Below the pieces are notes generated by a model. That model ran no database searches. It had not been told where the DNA came from and was given only the letters and a program-made list of their open reading frames with translations. The translations under genes were made by a program, and so were the position numbers. From CAWIVH01 sp963839475 (GTDB lineage: Bacteria > Acidobacteriota > UBA6911), in assembly GCA_963839475.1 (NCBI GenBank), contig CAWIVH010000018.1, forward strand, positions 186,001-250,000: 64,000 bases of DNA. The letters run 5' to 3'. Below are positions 1 to 9,066 of the stretch, piece by piece. Each line of letters starts with the position of its first letter. The first letter of the stretch is position 1.

Positions 1-872
1 ACCAGGTTTTCGCCGTCTCGCAGCGTCAGGATGTTGGTCGAGCCCATCTTTTTGAGACTCTCCCATACATTGTCGATGTCGACGCCCTTTTTGCGGATCT
101 CGGCTTTGGTGGATTCATCGAGAGCGGCGATCGCCAGCTGAGCCAGGCTCACCGGAACATTCAGTTCGACCGCCGGCTTCGTTGAGCCTGCTTTATAAAC
201 GACAAGATGGAACATCCGAACATCTGCAGCCTTCCCCGGCTTCACGGCCTTTTCGGATTTTGGGGAGGGCTCGGGGGCCTCGGCATTGGGGGAAAGACCC
301 TTGGGATCGATTCTAAGCAGGGCAATTCGAGCCCGATCCACCAGTTCCTTCTCAGACTCGCTCCGGACAATCTCCTTGAGAACCGGCGCCGCCAGCGACT
401 GGATGGAGCCATCTTTCAGCCTGCTGCAGCGCAAGGCGGCAAAATAGCGAATGTCTTTTCGGGAATCTCCCATGGCTGCAACAAGGCGGTTGCGATATTC
501 CGTGTCCCCCTTTTCAAGTAGTGAAGCGGCCAGTTCCACGACGGCAGTGCGAGCCTCTCCGGATAAAAAAGGCTCCGTCGGATAAAGCTGGAGGAACCGT
601 TCGTAGGACTGTATGGCTTCGGTATCTTTACCTTGAAATTGGTAGCAACGCGCAATGAAGTAATACGCCTGAGAAACCACCGGGCTCTTGGGATACTGCT
701 GGATTACCCGCTGGAAAATGGCGCGTGCGCCGTCCCAGTCTTTATCAAAAATAGCGATCTTGCCTTGGTTGAAGAGCTCCTGATCTTTTGAAGCCGGCTC
801 AACGCCATAAACGGGGCCGGATAGTATCGCCACCAGAATCATGGAAGCGAGGATGATTCGATGCGTTTTCAT
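1..872 (-). CDS. Secreted TPR-repeat protein, C-terminus beyond the window
   Basis: The reading frame is open from an ATG at 872 to the window edge, so the C-terminus is missing. It begins with a hydrophobic stretch (MKTHRIILASMILVAILSG) that looks like a Sec signal peptide. Residues about 25-115 read as tetratricopeptide units (NQGKIAIFDKDWDGARAIF, then AYYFIARCYQFQGKDTEAI), resembling the periplasmic YbgF/BamD TPR style. A HEAT-like or helical stretch follows. It lies 9 bp downstream of the anti-sigma gene and is probably the third gene of the sigma/anti-sigma operon, so a cell-envelope role is a reasonable inference. The specific function is unknown. Confidence 0.7.
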   Translation of the reverse strand, partial: MKTHRIILASMILVAILSGPVYGVEPASKDQELFNQGKIAIFDKDWDGARAIFQRVIQQYPKSPVVSQAYYFIARCYQFQGKDTEAIQSYERFLQLYPTEPFLSGEARTAVVELAASLLEKGDTEYRNRLVAAMGDSRKDIRYFAALRCSRLKDGSIQSLAAPVLKEIVRSESEKELVDRARIALLRIDPKGLSPNAEAPEPSPKSEKAVKPGKAADVRMFHLVVYKAGSTKPAVELNVPVSLAQLAIAALDESTKAEIRKKGVDIDNVWESLKKMGSTNILTLRDGENL

Positions 873-881
873 CAGCAGCTC

Positions 882-1649
882 CTAGGAAAGCTCCGATTGA
901 ATCACGTTGATGCGTAAGAGGAGCTTCTCTTTTTCGATCATTCGCTCCATTCTTTGAATCCCCACGGGGCTTTCGCACTTCTCGGAAATCGACAGGTTCA
1001 CGAGGAAACTCTCCAGGTCATTGCACAGGTCTCGGGCATGAACCAAGCCGGGTAACTGAAGCTCAGCATCAAGAAGCCTTTTCCGCCGGAGGAGCTCGCG
1101 GGCTTGCTCGATTTCGAGTGAAACATCGTATTGGGCATTGAGGCAGTTCTTCTTCGCCCTCATGAGATTGACCAGGAGGTCCTGGCACTGGCTCAGGTAG
1201 TCAGCCGTAGCCTCGCGCGCCAAAACCGACTGCATCCGCCCGATAAATTCGGAATTGTCCGGGGCTTGGAGCGGACCCGATACCAGGTTCGTCCCTGGCA
1301 CTGCCTTATCAGAACGATGAATCTGCCACTCCAAACCAAGGCCCAGGGCCAGTAACAAAATGATGCTCACGGACCAGCCCAGCGCTCTCCCGCTGAAGAA
1401 CCGGAGCCGCTTCTTCCCCGCCACCCGGGCCGCCATCTTCTCCGGAAGCATCTGCCAGGACAGATCTTCCCGGGGCGAAAACAGCAGCGGATCCTGCAGC
1501 CAGCCCCGAACCGTCGTAATCGACTCTAATTCCCTGGCACAGGAAGCACAGGCTTCAAGGTGCTTGCGGACATCCCGGGCTTCTTCCGGCGAAAGTTCAT
1601 TTTCCGCATACAACACCAGTAATTCATTGATTATATTGCAGTTAGTCAT
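882..1649 (-). CDS. Zinc-finger transmembrane anti-sigma factor
   Basis: The 255-residue protein starts with an anti-sigma zinc-binding domain (ZAS, zf-HC2 type) whose metal ligands are visible as His30, Cys34 and Cys37 (H-x3-C-x2-C), with Cys4 a possible fourth. One membrane helix spans about residues 90-108, followed by a periplasmic, largely helical C-terminal region. It overlaps the sigma-factor gene by 8 bp, so the two are probably translationally coupled. Known members bind and sequester their cognate ECF sigma factor at the membrane and release it on an envelope signal. The signal sensed here cannot be read from the sequence. Confidence 0.85.
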   Translation of the reverse strand: MTNCNIINELLVLYAENELSPEEARDVRKHLEACASCARELESITTVRGWLQDPLLFSPREDLSWQMLPEKMAARVAGKKRLRFFSGRALGWSVSIILLLALGLGLEWQIHRSDKAVPGTNLVSGPLQAPDNSEFIGRMQSVLAREATADYLSQCQDLLVNLMRAKKNCLNAQYDVSLEIEQARELLRRKRLLDAELQLPGLVHARDLCNDLESFLVNLSISEKCESPVGIQRMERMIEKEKLLLRINVIQSELS

Positions 1650-2358
1650 AAATAAGCGCTTCCTTTTGCCTGCTCAAAAGCCCTCGCAAGGCAATGATAG
1701 CTTTGTGCAGGTTTGACTTGACGGTTCCCAACGGGCAGGAAAGTGATTCAGCAATCTCTTCCAGCTGCATTTCCGCAAAATACCGCAAAGATACTATCTG
1801 CCGTTGCCTCTCAGGTAACCGGTGTACAGCCTCCTCGAGTAAGCGGCGGCGCTCCGAATGATGAATGGAGTCCAGTGGACCTGCCGCAGAAGCCATGCTG
1901 GCTGATTTATGCAAGGCCGACTCTACAATACCTTCCAGCGTCTCGGTTTTTCTGTCGCCTGTCCGGCGATAGCGGTCAATGCTGGCGTTGATCGCAATGC
2001 GATAAAGCCAGGCTGAAAAAGAGGTTCGCCTTTCCCATGTGGCGCGGGAAACAAAAAGCTTGAGGAAAGTATCCTGGACCACTTCCAGGGCATCCTCGTG
2101 ATTCCGCTGATAGCCGCTGACTACCCTGAATACCTTTTTCTGATAGAGCCTGATCAGTTCCTGGAATGCCTCCATGTCGCCTCTCTGCACCCGGGTCATG
2201 AGTTCTTCGACCGGTAGGATTGGGCTATCAGCGGATCTTCCAGGGTCTGGCATTGAGTTCGATTCCAGTAACGGATCTGCGGCTGCAAAGGCCTCATCCC
2301 CTGGCCTTGGAAGCATTTTTAAAATTACCCGGCTTTTTGCACCACTCCGACCGCTCAT
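1642..2358 (-). CDS. ECF-family RNA polymerase sigma factor (RpoE-like)
   Basis: Sigma-70 region 2 is seen in DMEAFQELIRLYQKKVF and the helix DALEVVQDTFLKLF. Region 4 is seen in LPERQRQIVSLRYF followed by the helix-turn-helix LEEIAESLSCPLGTVKSNL. Regions 1 and 3 are absent, as expected for the ECF group. The start is uncertain: an upstream TTG at 2388 and in-frame ATGs at 2358, 2316 and 2253 are all possible. The family pattern (about 20 residues before region 2) would fit 2253 best. It is followed by its anti-sigma gene and a TPR gene, and is divergent from the polysaccharide cluster 59-90 bp away. Confidence 0.88.
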   Translation of the reverse strand: MSGRSGAKSRVILKMLPRPGDEAFAAADPLLESNSMPDPGRSADSPILPVEELMTRVQRGDMEAFQELIRLYQKKVFRVVSGYQRNHEDALEVVQDTFLKLFVSRATWERRTSFSAWLYRIAINASIDRYRRTGDRKTETLEGIVESALHKSASMASAAGPLDSIHHSERRRLLEEAVHRLPERQRQIVSLRYFAEMQLEEIAESLSCPLGTVKSNLHKAIIALRGLLSRQKEALIYD

Positions 2359-2446
2359 GAGCCGGTCTGGAGACCTGCCGTGCCGCAACCCTCAGTGACA
2401 TTTACGCAGTTTTGACGACTATAGTTCACCGCCCGGTTATCATATA

Positions 2447-5422
2447 ATGCTTCAGATGCAAACCACTCCGCTGATCATTTGTCTCGGATTTGCCTCCTTC
2501 GTGCTCTCCTATGCGAGCGTGAGGGGTTTTCGTCTCTGGGCGGAAAAGCGACAGATCCTGGACCACCCGACAGATAGGGGAGTTCACGACCTTCCTATTG
2601 TCCGTGGGGGCGGATTGGTCATTGTCGTCTTCACCCTGGTCGGCCTTTGGATAGCGTATAGGCTCTCCGGCGATACCACGCAAGGGTCGGCATTGCTGGC
2701 ATACACCCTGGGTGCGGTGCTGATCGCCAACATCAGCTGGCTGGATGATTTGCGTCCGCTGGACATCCGGATTCGCTTTCTGGCGCATTGTGTTGGAGCA
2801 GCCGCAGCGATTGCGGGGCTGGGGTACTGGACCTCAATCGTTTTGCCTTTTTTTGGGACGATCCACCTCGGACTGGCCGGAATGGCCCTGACATTTCTGT
2901 GGATTGTAGGGCTGACCAATGCCTACAACTTCATGGACGGGATCGACGGAATTGCCGGCGCCCAGGCCGTCATCGCCGGGACGGGATGGTTTTGCCTCGG
3001 AATGCTCGGCGGACAGCCGTTATTGGCGGCAACCGGAATCCTTATTGCAAGCAGCAGTCTGGGATTTGTCAGGCACAACTGGCACCCGGCTCACGTTTTC
3101 ATGGGGGATGTGGGCAGCGCTTTCCTTGGATTCACGTTTGCCGTCATGCCCTTGATGGCAACGCGTTTTGGCAGCGGCCAGAACAGCATTTCAGCGCCCT
3201 TCCTGGGACTTCTGCTGGTTTGGCCTTTTGTTTTCGACACAATTTTTACCTTCCTGCGCCGCTTGTTTGCGGGCGAAAACGTGCTGCAGGCCCACAAAAC
3301 CCATCTGTACCAACGCCTCATCGCCCTTGGGCAGCCGCAACAATATGTGGCCTGGCTTTACGCGGGGATGGCTGCTGTTGGCCTGCTTGTCGGGAGGATC
3401 TGGTCTCCAACCGCCCTCTATGAAGAGGCGCGATTCGCCGCCATCATCCCCTTCTTTTGTTTTGGACTTTGGTTTTATGTGCAGGACCAGGAAAAGCAGG
3501 CGGGATCTTCCGATCTCATGCTGAATCCCCACAAGTTATTGCATCGCAAACTGGTAATCGTGTTTTCTCAGGCCTTCCTCTTCTGCCTGACCTACGTCGC
3601 CAGCTTCCTCCTGCGGCTGGACTTCAGGTTGGAAGACCCCTACCCGCAGGTTCTGCTCCGTTCCTTGCCGCTGGTGCTGATCATCAAAATGGTGGTGTTC
3701 TATCACTTCCGCCTGTTCAGCGGCTGGTGGCGATACGTCGGTATCAGCGACCTGCTCGACATCATGAAAGCCGCGATGGTGAGTGCTCCGCTGGTCTACA
3801 TTGGAGTGTATTTCGTCCATGGATTGAGGCGGCACCCCCGTACCGTATTCATCATCGACCCAATCTTGACGATCCTGGTGATAGGCGGCATCAGGCTGGC
3901 AGTCCGAATCAACACAGAGTATGCGCGCCGCCTCACATCGCACGCATCTACGATTATCGTAGGGGCTGGTGAGGCGGGTGCCTCCATCGCAAGGGAATTG
4001 AAGTCCAATCCCAAGCTCGAGTATTACCCGATCGGTTTCGTGGATGACGATCCCAGCAAAAAAGGGGTGCGGATCCAGGGGATCAAGGTATTGGGTACCC
4101 TCAACGACCTTCCCAGGATTATCGTGGAGAACGGGGTGGCCCACGTTCTTATCGCCATTCCCTCCGCCAGTGGGCAGCAGATCCAAAAAATCGTGGACGT
4201 CTGCAGGCAATGCAAAGTCGATTTCAAAAGGCTTCCGGCTCTGGGCGACCTGATTTCCGGCCCCGTCCTGCAGCAGCAGATCAGGAACGTCAGAGTGGAG
4301 GACCTGCTCTTTCGGAAGCCGGTGCGGATTGATCTGGCCAGGATTCGGACCAAGTTCCAGGAAAAAAGCATCCTGATCACGGGTGCCGCCGGGTCAATAG
4401 GATCCGAGCTGGCCATGCAGATCGCCGAATTTAATCCGACTTGCCTGGTGCTTTTCGAAAGAGCTGAAAGCGATCTCCATAAGATCAGTCTGGAATTGGC
4501 CGAAAAATTCCCGCAACTGAAATTTGTTTCGGCCATCGGTGATATTCTCGATGTCGGCCGCCTGCGTGAAGTGATGGTCGATCACCGGCCTCATTCGGTA
4601 TTTCATGCCGCCGCCTACAAACACGTTCCCATGATGGAGCAGCATTGTTTCCAGGCGGTCACCAACAACATTTTCGGCACCTACAATGTCGCCCTCATTG
4701 CCCGGCAGAGCGGGGTTGAGGATTTTGTCCTGATTTCATCGGATAAGGCGGTCAATCCGAGCAACATTATGGGGGTGACGAAAAGGATCGCCGAACTGGT
4801 GGTTCTCGGGCTTCAGCAGCAGAATACTCGTTTCGTATCGGTGCGCTTCGGCAATGTGTTGGGCAGCAAGGGCAGTGTCGTCCCGCTTTTCGAGCACCAG
4901 ATCGCCAACCGGAAACCCGTTACCGTAACCGACCCTGAGGCGCGCAGATATTTCATGACGATACCTGAGGCGGTTCAGCTTGTGCTGCAAGCCTCCACGA
5001 TGGGAAAAGGAGGGGAGATTTTCGTCCTGGAAATGGGCGAGCAGATCAAGATCGTGGACCTGGCCAACGACCTGATCCGGCTGTCGGGACTGGAGCCCGG
5101 CAAGGACATTCCGATCGTCTTTACCGGATTGCGCCCGGGAGAAAAACTATTTGAGGAACTCAAGCTCGACATGGAAGGTTTGAAGCCCACCGCGCACGAA
5201 AAAATCCGCGTCCTGGATGGGGGGTGCGTCGATTTTGCGCTAATCAAGTCATGGCTGGATGATCTGTCGTCTTATGTGGGAAGCCGAAACGCGCACGGCC
5301 TGGTGATGAAGCTTAAAGAGATCGTGCCCGAATATACGCCCAGCAGCGAAATATTGGCGCTTTCAGAAGTGGACCGGTACGACACCATTCTTCCCTTCGG
5401 CAGGGCTCGCAACGATCTATAA
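2447..5422 (+). CDS. Fusion of WbpL/WecA-type sugar-1-P transferase and WbpM/PglF-type 4,6-dehydratase
   Basis: A 991-residue two-enzyme protein. Residues 1 to about 340 are a polytopic polyprenyl-phosphate HexNAc-1-phosphate transferase: DHPTDRGVHDLPIVRGGG near 35-52, the DD pair in WLDDLRPLDIRIRF, NFMDGIDGIAGAQ, MGDVGSAFLGF and a His box HKTHLYQRL as in WbpL. Residues about 360-990 are a membrane-anchored nucleotide-sugar dehydratase of the WbpM/PglF/CapD family: four predicted helices, a first Rossmann motif GAGEAGAS, a second GAAGSIGSE, and SSDKAVNPSNIMGVTKR, where Met replaces the usual catalytic Tyr, as in this family. The two enzymes are normally separate neighbouring genes. It would both make a 6-deoxy amino sugar precursor and load it on the lipid carrier. 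The start could be 2447 or 2456. Confidence 0.9.
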   Translation: MLQMQTTPLIICLGFASFVLSYASVRGFRLWAEKRQILDHPTDRGVHDLPIVRGGGLVIVVFTLVGLWIAYRLSGDTTQGSALLAYTLGAVLIANISWLDDLRPLDIRIRFLAHCVGAAAAIAGLGYWTSIVLPFFGTIHLGLAGMALTFLWIVGLTNAYNFMDGIDGIAGAQAVIAGTGWFCLGMLGGQPLLAATGILIASSSLGFVRHNWHPAHVFMGDVGSAFLGFTFAVMPLMATRFGSGQNSISAPFLGLLLVWPFVFDTIFTFLRRLFAGENVLQAHKTHLYQRLIALGQPQQYVAWLYAGMAAVGLLVGRIWSPTALYEEARFAAIIPFFCFGLWFYVQDQEKQAGSSDLMLNPHKLLHRKLVIVFSQAFLFCLTYVASFLLRLDFRLEDPYPQVLLRSLPLVLIIKMVVFYHFRLFSGWWRYVGISDLLDIMKAAMVSAPLVYIGVYFVHGLRRHPRTVFIIDPILTILVIGGIRLAVRINTEYARRLTSHASTIIVGAGEAGASIARELKSNPKLEYYPIGFVDDDPSKKGVRIQGIKVLGTLNDLPRIIVENGVAHVLIAIPSASGQQIQKIVDVCRQCKVDFKRLPALGDLISGPVLQQQIRNVRVEDLLFRKPVRIDLARIRTKFQEKSILITGAAGSIGSELAMQIAEFNPTCLVLFERAESDLHKISLELAEKFPQLKFVSAIGDILDVGRLREVMVDHRPHSVFHAAAYKHVPMMEQHCFQAVTNNIFGTYNVALIARQSGVEDFVLISSDKAVNPSNIMGVTKRIAELVVLGLQQQNTRFVSVRFGNVLGSKGSVVPLFEHQIANRKPVTVTDPEARRYFMTIPEAVQLVLQASTMGKGGEIFVLEMGEQIKIVDLANDLIRLSGLEPGKDIPIVFTGLRPGEKLFEELKLDMEGLKPTAHEKIRVLDGGCVDFALIKSWLDDLSSYVGSRNAHGLVMKLKEIVPEYTPSSEILALSEVDRYDTILPFGRARNDL

Positions 5423-5476
5423 TACATTTTCATCGTCAAAAACAGCCGCTGCGGCGCCTGCCGCCACAGACATTCC

Positions 5477-6589
5477 ATGAGTGCGGATCTTATGAAAACC
5501 CTCAGAATCGAAGCCGACTTCGAGGCGCGCCCCAAAGGGCAGGCCGAACCGGATATCTCGATCATAGTCCCTATTCTGGACGAGGAATCCAATATCCCGT
5601 CACTCTATTCCCGTCTTCTCGAAGCGTTGCAGGCGCTCGAGGAAACCTGGGAAGTGATATTTGTGAACGATGGTTCCACGGATCGATCGGCAGGTTTACT
5701 GGATGCTCTGGCCGAAAAGGACAGTCACATCACAATCGTTCATTTTCGCCGCAACTTCGGTCAAACCGCGGCCATAGCGGCCGGGATACGCTATTCCAGG
5801 GGAAAAATCATCCTACCTATGGATGGTGACCTTCAGAATGACCCGGGCGACATTCGACGCTTGCTGCAAAAAATGCGCGAAGGGCTGGACGTAGTTTCGG
5901 GTTGGCGCAAGGACCGCAAAGATCCGTTGACCAAAAAACTGCCCTCCCGATGGGCCAACGCCCTCATCTCTTTTGTGACTGGAATTCGCCTGCACGACTA
6001 TGGCTGCACGCTCAAAGCATATAGGCGCGAGGTCCTGGATGGCATTTCATTCTACGGCGAGATGCATCGCTTCCTGCCCGCTCTTGCGTCCATGCGCGGG
6101 GCGCGCATCGGGGAAATCATCGTCCAACATCACCCGAGAACGGCCGGGAAATCGCATTACGGGCTCGAACGCACGGGAAAGGTCCTTCTGGATCTGATCC
6201 TCGTGCGATTCTTTCTTTCGTTCCGGAACAAGCCCATGTACTTTTTCGGCGGACTCGCAGGCTTGTCCCTCGCGGGAGCACTGGCTTCCTTAGTCACTGC
6301 CGTTGCTCTCCGGTTTATCCCTGCCGGCAGCCTGTGGTATGAGCGAATGCGCGCCGGTTTTTTGGAAGAGTCCCTGCCTTTCCTCAGTCTGGTGCTCGGG
6401 GCATTGGGGATCATCGCTTTGTTGCAGGGAATTCTCGCCGAGATAGTGACGCGTGCTTTATATCAGTTCCAGGGCAAGGAGCCCTTCGCGATCCTGAGGA
6501 TCCATCATAATTCCCGGCAAAGAACCTCAACCGTGTGTCCGGAATCTGAGATCCTGAAAGTGGTCGGTTCGCGCACACATGGCGCCTGA
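5477..6589 (+). CDS. Polyprenyl-phosphate glycosyltransferase, GT2 (GtrB/ArnC/DPM1-like)
   Basis: The N-terminal two-thirds is a GT-A fold: ISIIVPILDEESNIPSLYSR, FVNDGSTDRS, NFGQTAAIAAGI and a DGDLQNDP metal/nucleotide motif near residue 115. Two hydrophobic helices follow (about 255-280 and 295-330), the usual layout of enzymes that move a sugar from a nucleotide donor to undecaprenyl phosphate on the inner membrane. The 370-residue length is somewhat above typical GtrB (about 310-330). It starts 54 bp after the WbpL-WbpM fusion and its 3' end overlaps the next ORF by 11 bp, indicating one operon. The sugar is unknown. Confidence 0.88.
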   Translation: MSADLMKTLRIEADFEARPKGQAEPDISIIVPILDEESNIPSLYSRLLEALQALEETWEVIFVNDGSTDRSAGLLDALAEKDSHITIVHFRRNFGQTAAIAAGIRYSRGKIILPMDGDLQNDPGDIRRLLQKMREGLDVVSGWRKDRKDPLTKKLPSRWANALISFVTGIRLHDYGCTLKAYRREVLDGISFYGEMHRFLPALASMRGARIGEIIVQHHPRTAGKSHYGLERTGKVLLDLILVRFFLSFRNKPMYFFGGLAGLSLAGALASLVTAVALRFIPAGSLWYERMRAGFLEESLPFLSLVLGALGIIALLQGILAEIVTRALYQFQGKEPFAILRIHHNSRQRTSTVCPESEILKVVGSRTHGA

Positions 6590-8978
6590 TAGCGAGCGGG
6601 AGGCCTTGTTTACGGCCCGCCCTTTCCTCAGGCACAACAATCTGAAGCGGTCGGAGCTATTGTTTGGTCTCTTACCCCGAATGAGGGATACTCTTTTCAT
6701 GAACCGAGCAGCCTATATTCTCCGGGTGATCTTCAAGTGCGCTCTTTACCTGATTCCGGTCACCCCTCTCTTGGTCTGGACCCGGTTTTCGGACCCATTT
6801 GCCACCAGCAAGGTAGTCGCTCTGCAGATCCTGGTATCGGTTGCGGCAGTGGCCTCCGTCGCCGCCTATTGGATCCCGCGACGGAATGAGAATGGCGGGA
6901 AAGCAATTTCCTATTTTCCGATTTCATCACCGCTATTCGGTGCGTTGTCCATTTTCCTCATCCTGTCCCTGGTCTCGGCGGCCAATGGGATTGACTTCCG
7001 CCGAAGCCTCTGGGGTGGGGCGGACAGACAGGACGGCCTGATCCTCTGGATCCACTTTTGGCTCTGGCTCGTGCTGATCATTCAGCATTTCAGCGGGCAG
7101 CTTTCCATAGGCCACTCCGACTCTCCCACCACGGCCAGGCAGCGTCCTTCTTCTCCCGGGAAAGCGGAAATTCCTGAGATACACGACTACCTCAGATTTT
7201 CCTTTTGGATCAGTGTGGTTATTTCGCTCTCAGCCATTTATGAATGGATCGAAAAGTACTTTGGATTTGCCGGGATCATTCCGACGAGCATGAAAGAATC
7301 GTTCGGGAACCGCGTGTCCGGAGTATTCGGGAATCCCATTTTTATAGGGCCCTACCTGATATTTCATTTGTTTTACGGCCTGTACTATCTTTGGGCGGTT
7401 CTGAATCCGGGCATGACCGACTTTCACGGAGAACAGAATCGAAAGGCGCAGAAGCGGTCCGCCGCCGATCTCTCTCACCGAAAAAAAATCGCCCTGGCCG
7501 TGGTGGTGGCCGAAATCCTGCACCTGGTTGCCATATTTCTCGGAATTTCCCGGGGAGTGATCCTTGGATTGGGGATCGGAATAATCGTGTCCTGTCTGTA
7601 CCTCGTTTCAACCAGGCACAAGTTCAAGTTTCTGCGCTATTCTGCGGTTATTATTCTCGTGCTATCGATTGCCGGCCCCGGCACGCTCTGGCTTTTGCGG
7701 AAGACTCCGAGCATGGCTCAGAATCCTGTCCTCGGGCGCTATCTCGACATTTCAATCACGGAATCCAAATCGGTCTGGCTGCGATTGCTCGCATGGAAAA
7801 GCGCGACCAGTGCCATTAAGGACCGCCCCATACTGGGGTGGGGGCACGACAACATCTATTACGGGATGAATGCGCATTACAGCCCCATGTTCGTCCGCGA
7901 AAACCCGGAATTTCTGGACCCGCAAACCTGGTGGGACAAATCCCACAATGCCTATCTGGATTTGCTGGCCGAAAAGGGGATCATCGGCGGCATTGCGTTT
8001 CTGGCCCTTTGGGGACTGATCGCAGGGTCCCTGTGGCGTCTATCTGACCGGGTGCTCGCTGTTTGTCTGGCAAGCGCAATGGCAGCCTACCTGACTTCGA
8101 ATATCTTTGCCTTCGATAGTTTCGGATCGCTTTACGCACTGTTCCTCTTCCTGGCCCCATTAATACTCGATGAAACCCGCCGACGGCAGGAAACGATCTC
8201 CGGAGCCAGGGATTCCGCTGCCAAAGCTGCATCGGGCTCCGGGTTTTGGCGTGCTTTGCAGAAGCCTGCAAGCGTTGGGATACTTCTGCTGGCGCTTTTC
8301 AGCATTTATGGATCTGTCCAGGTGGCACAGGCGAGCATGGGATACGCCGAAGCCCAAAAAACCTACAGCAAGGACCCATACCAGAGCCTGCTGCTTTACA
8401 AAGAAGCCTTCGCATACACCACTCCCTACGCCGCCAAAGAAAAGCTCATTTGCGCCTACCGTACCATTCAAAGTGTCATTCACCAGCAAATCAAACCCGT
8501 CACCCCCGACATCATAAGCTACTCGATTTCTCTCGCCGATGAGGCGGCAGCGGCACTGAGCCAAGACGTGCAGGTCCACCTGTTGCGCAATGACATGTTC
8601 AACGGACTTGGGATTTATCTCGACAAGAAATACCTGGCCGATGCCCAGGCTGCCGGCGAGAAAGCACTCGAACTCAGCCCGTACCGCCAGGAGGTGATCT
8701 TCAACCTTGCGCGGACATACCTGCTCTCCGAACAGCCGGCGCGGGCGGTGGCATTGAACCGGAAAATGGTCGAAAGCTACCAGGATTTGGCGGTCGCTCA
8801 TTGGATGCTGGGACTGTCGCTGCTGGCGGACAATCAGAAAAAAGAGGCGAAGGAAGAAATCGTGAAATCGCTCCGCATGGGATACAAGCTTCAAAGCGAC
8901 AAGGAGGCGGAGGCTATCAAACCGCTCTTCGAGGATCGGGAGTTCATCGAGATCACCGGTTCAGCCAAATCCCGCTGA
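6579..8978 (+). CDS. O-antigen ligase/polymerase family membrane protein with TPR tail
   Basis: A polytopic protein of up to 799 residues. About a dozen hydrophobic helices fill residues 45-560. The Wzy_C/O-antigen-ligase signature is visible in the large loop as WLRLLAWKSATSAIKDRP then ILGWGHDN and HNAYLDLLAEKGIIGG. After the last helix, residues 590-799 form tetratricopeptide units (EKALELSPYRQEVIFNLART; WMLGLSLLADNQKKEAKEE). Family members join polymer to lipid A-core (WaaL) or polymerise repeat units (Wzy); sequence alone does not decide between these. Because the locus has a Wzm/Wzt exporter and no visible Wzx flippase, ligase is the likelier role. The start is uncertain: ATGs occur at 6579, 6681 and 6699, the last with a GAGGG upstream. 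Confidence 0.85.
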   Translation: MAPDSEREALFTARPFLRHNNLKRSELLFGLLPRMRDTLFMNRAAYILRVIFKCALYLIPVTPLLVWTRFSDPFATSKVVALQILVSVAAVASVAAYWIPRRNENGGKAISYFPISSPLFGALSIFLILSLVSAANGIDFRRSLWGGADRQDGLILWIHFWLWLVLIIQHFSGQLSIGHSDSPTTARQRPSSPGKAEIPEIHDYLRFSFWISVVISLSAIYEWIEKYFGFAGIIPTSMKESFGNRVSGVFGNPIFIGPYLIFHLFYGLYYLWAVLNPGMTDFHGEQNRKAQKRSAADLSHRKKIALAVVVAEILHLVAIFLGISRGVILGLGIGIIVSCLYLVSTRHKFKFLRYSAVIILVLSIAGPGTLWLLRKTPSMAQNPVLGRYLDISITESKSVWLRLLAWKSATSAIKDRPILGWGHDNIYYGMNAHYSPMFVRENPEFLDPQTWWDKSHNAYLDLLAEKGIIGGIAFLALWGLIAGSLWRLSDRVLAVCLASAMAAYLTSNIFAFDSFGSLYALFLFLAPLILDETRRRQETISGARDSAAKAASGSGFWRALQKPASVGILLLALFSIYGSVQVAQASMGYAEAQKTYSKDPYQSLLLYKEAFAYTTPYAAKEKLICAYRTIQSVIHQQIKPVTPDIISYSISLADEAAAALSQDVQVHLLRNDMFNGLGIYLDKKYLADAQAAGEKALELSPYRQEVIFNLARTYLLSEQPARAVALNRKMVESYQDLAVAHWMLGLSLLADNQKKEAKEEIVKSLRMGYKLQSDKEAEAIKPLFEDREFIEITGSAKSR

Positions 8979-9066
8979 AAAACTATTGTGATTCAATGCA
9001 GCCGGTCGTTTTGAGCTTTGCGGTTTTTAGACGGAGCGGCACGGTACAAACAGAAGCACCAGAGAT

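Noticed and set aside
2412..2448. TTGACG and TATAAT as a standard promoter for the WbpL-WbpM gene
   Set aside because: The spacing is 25 bases, far from 17, and the TATAAT overlaps the first candidate start codon.
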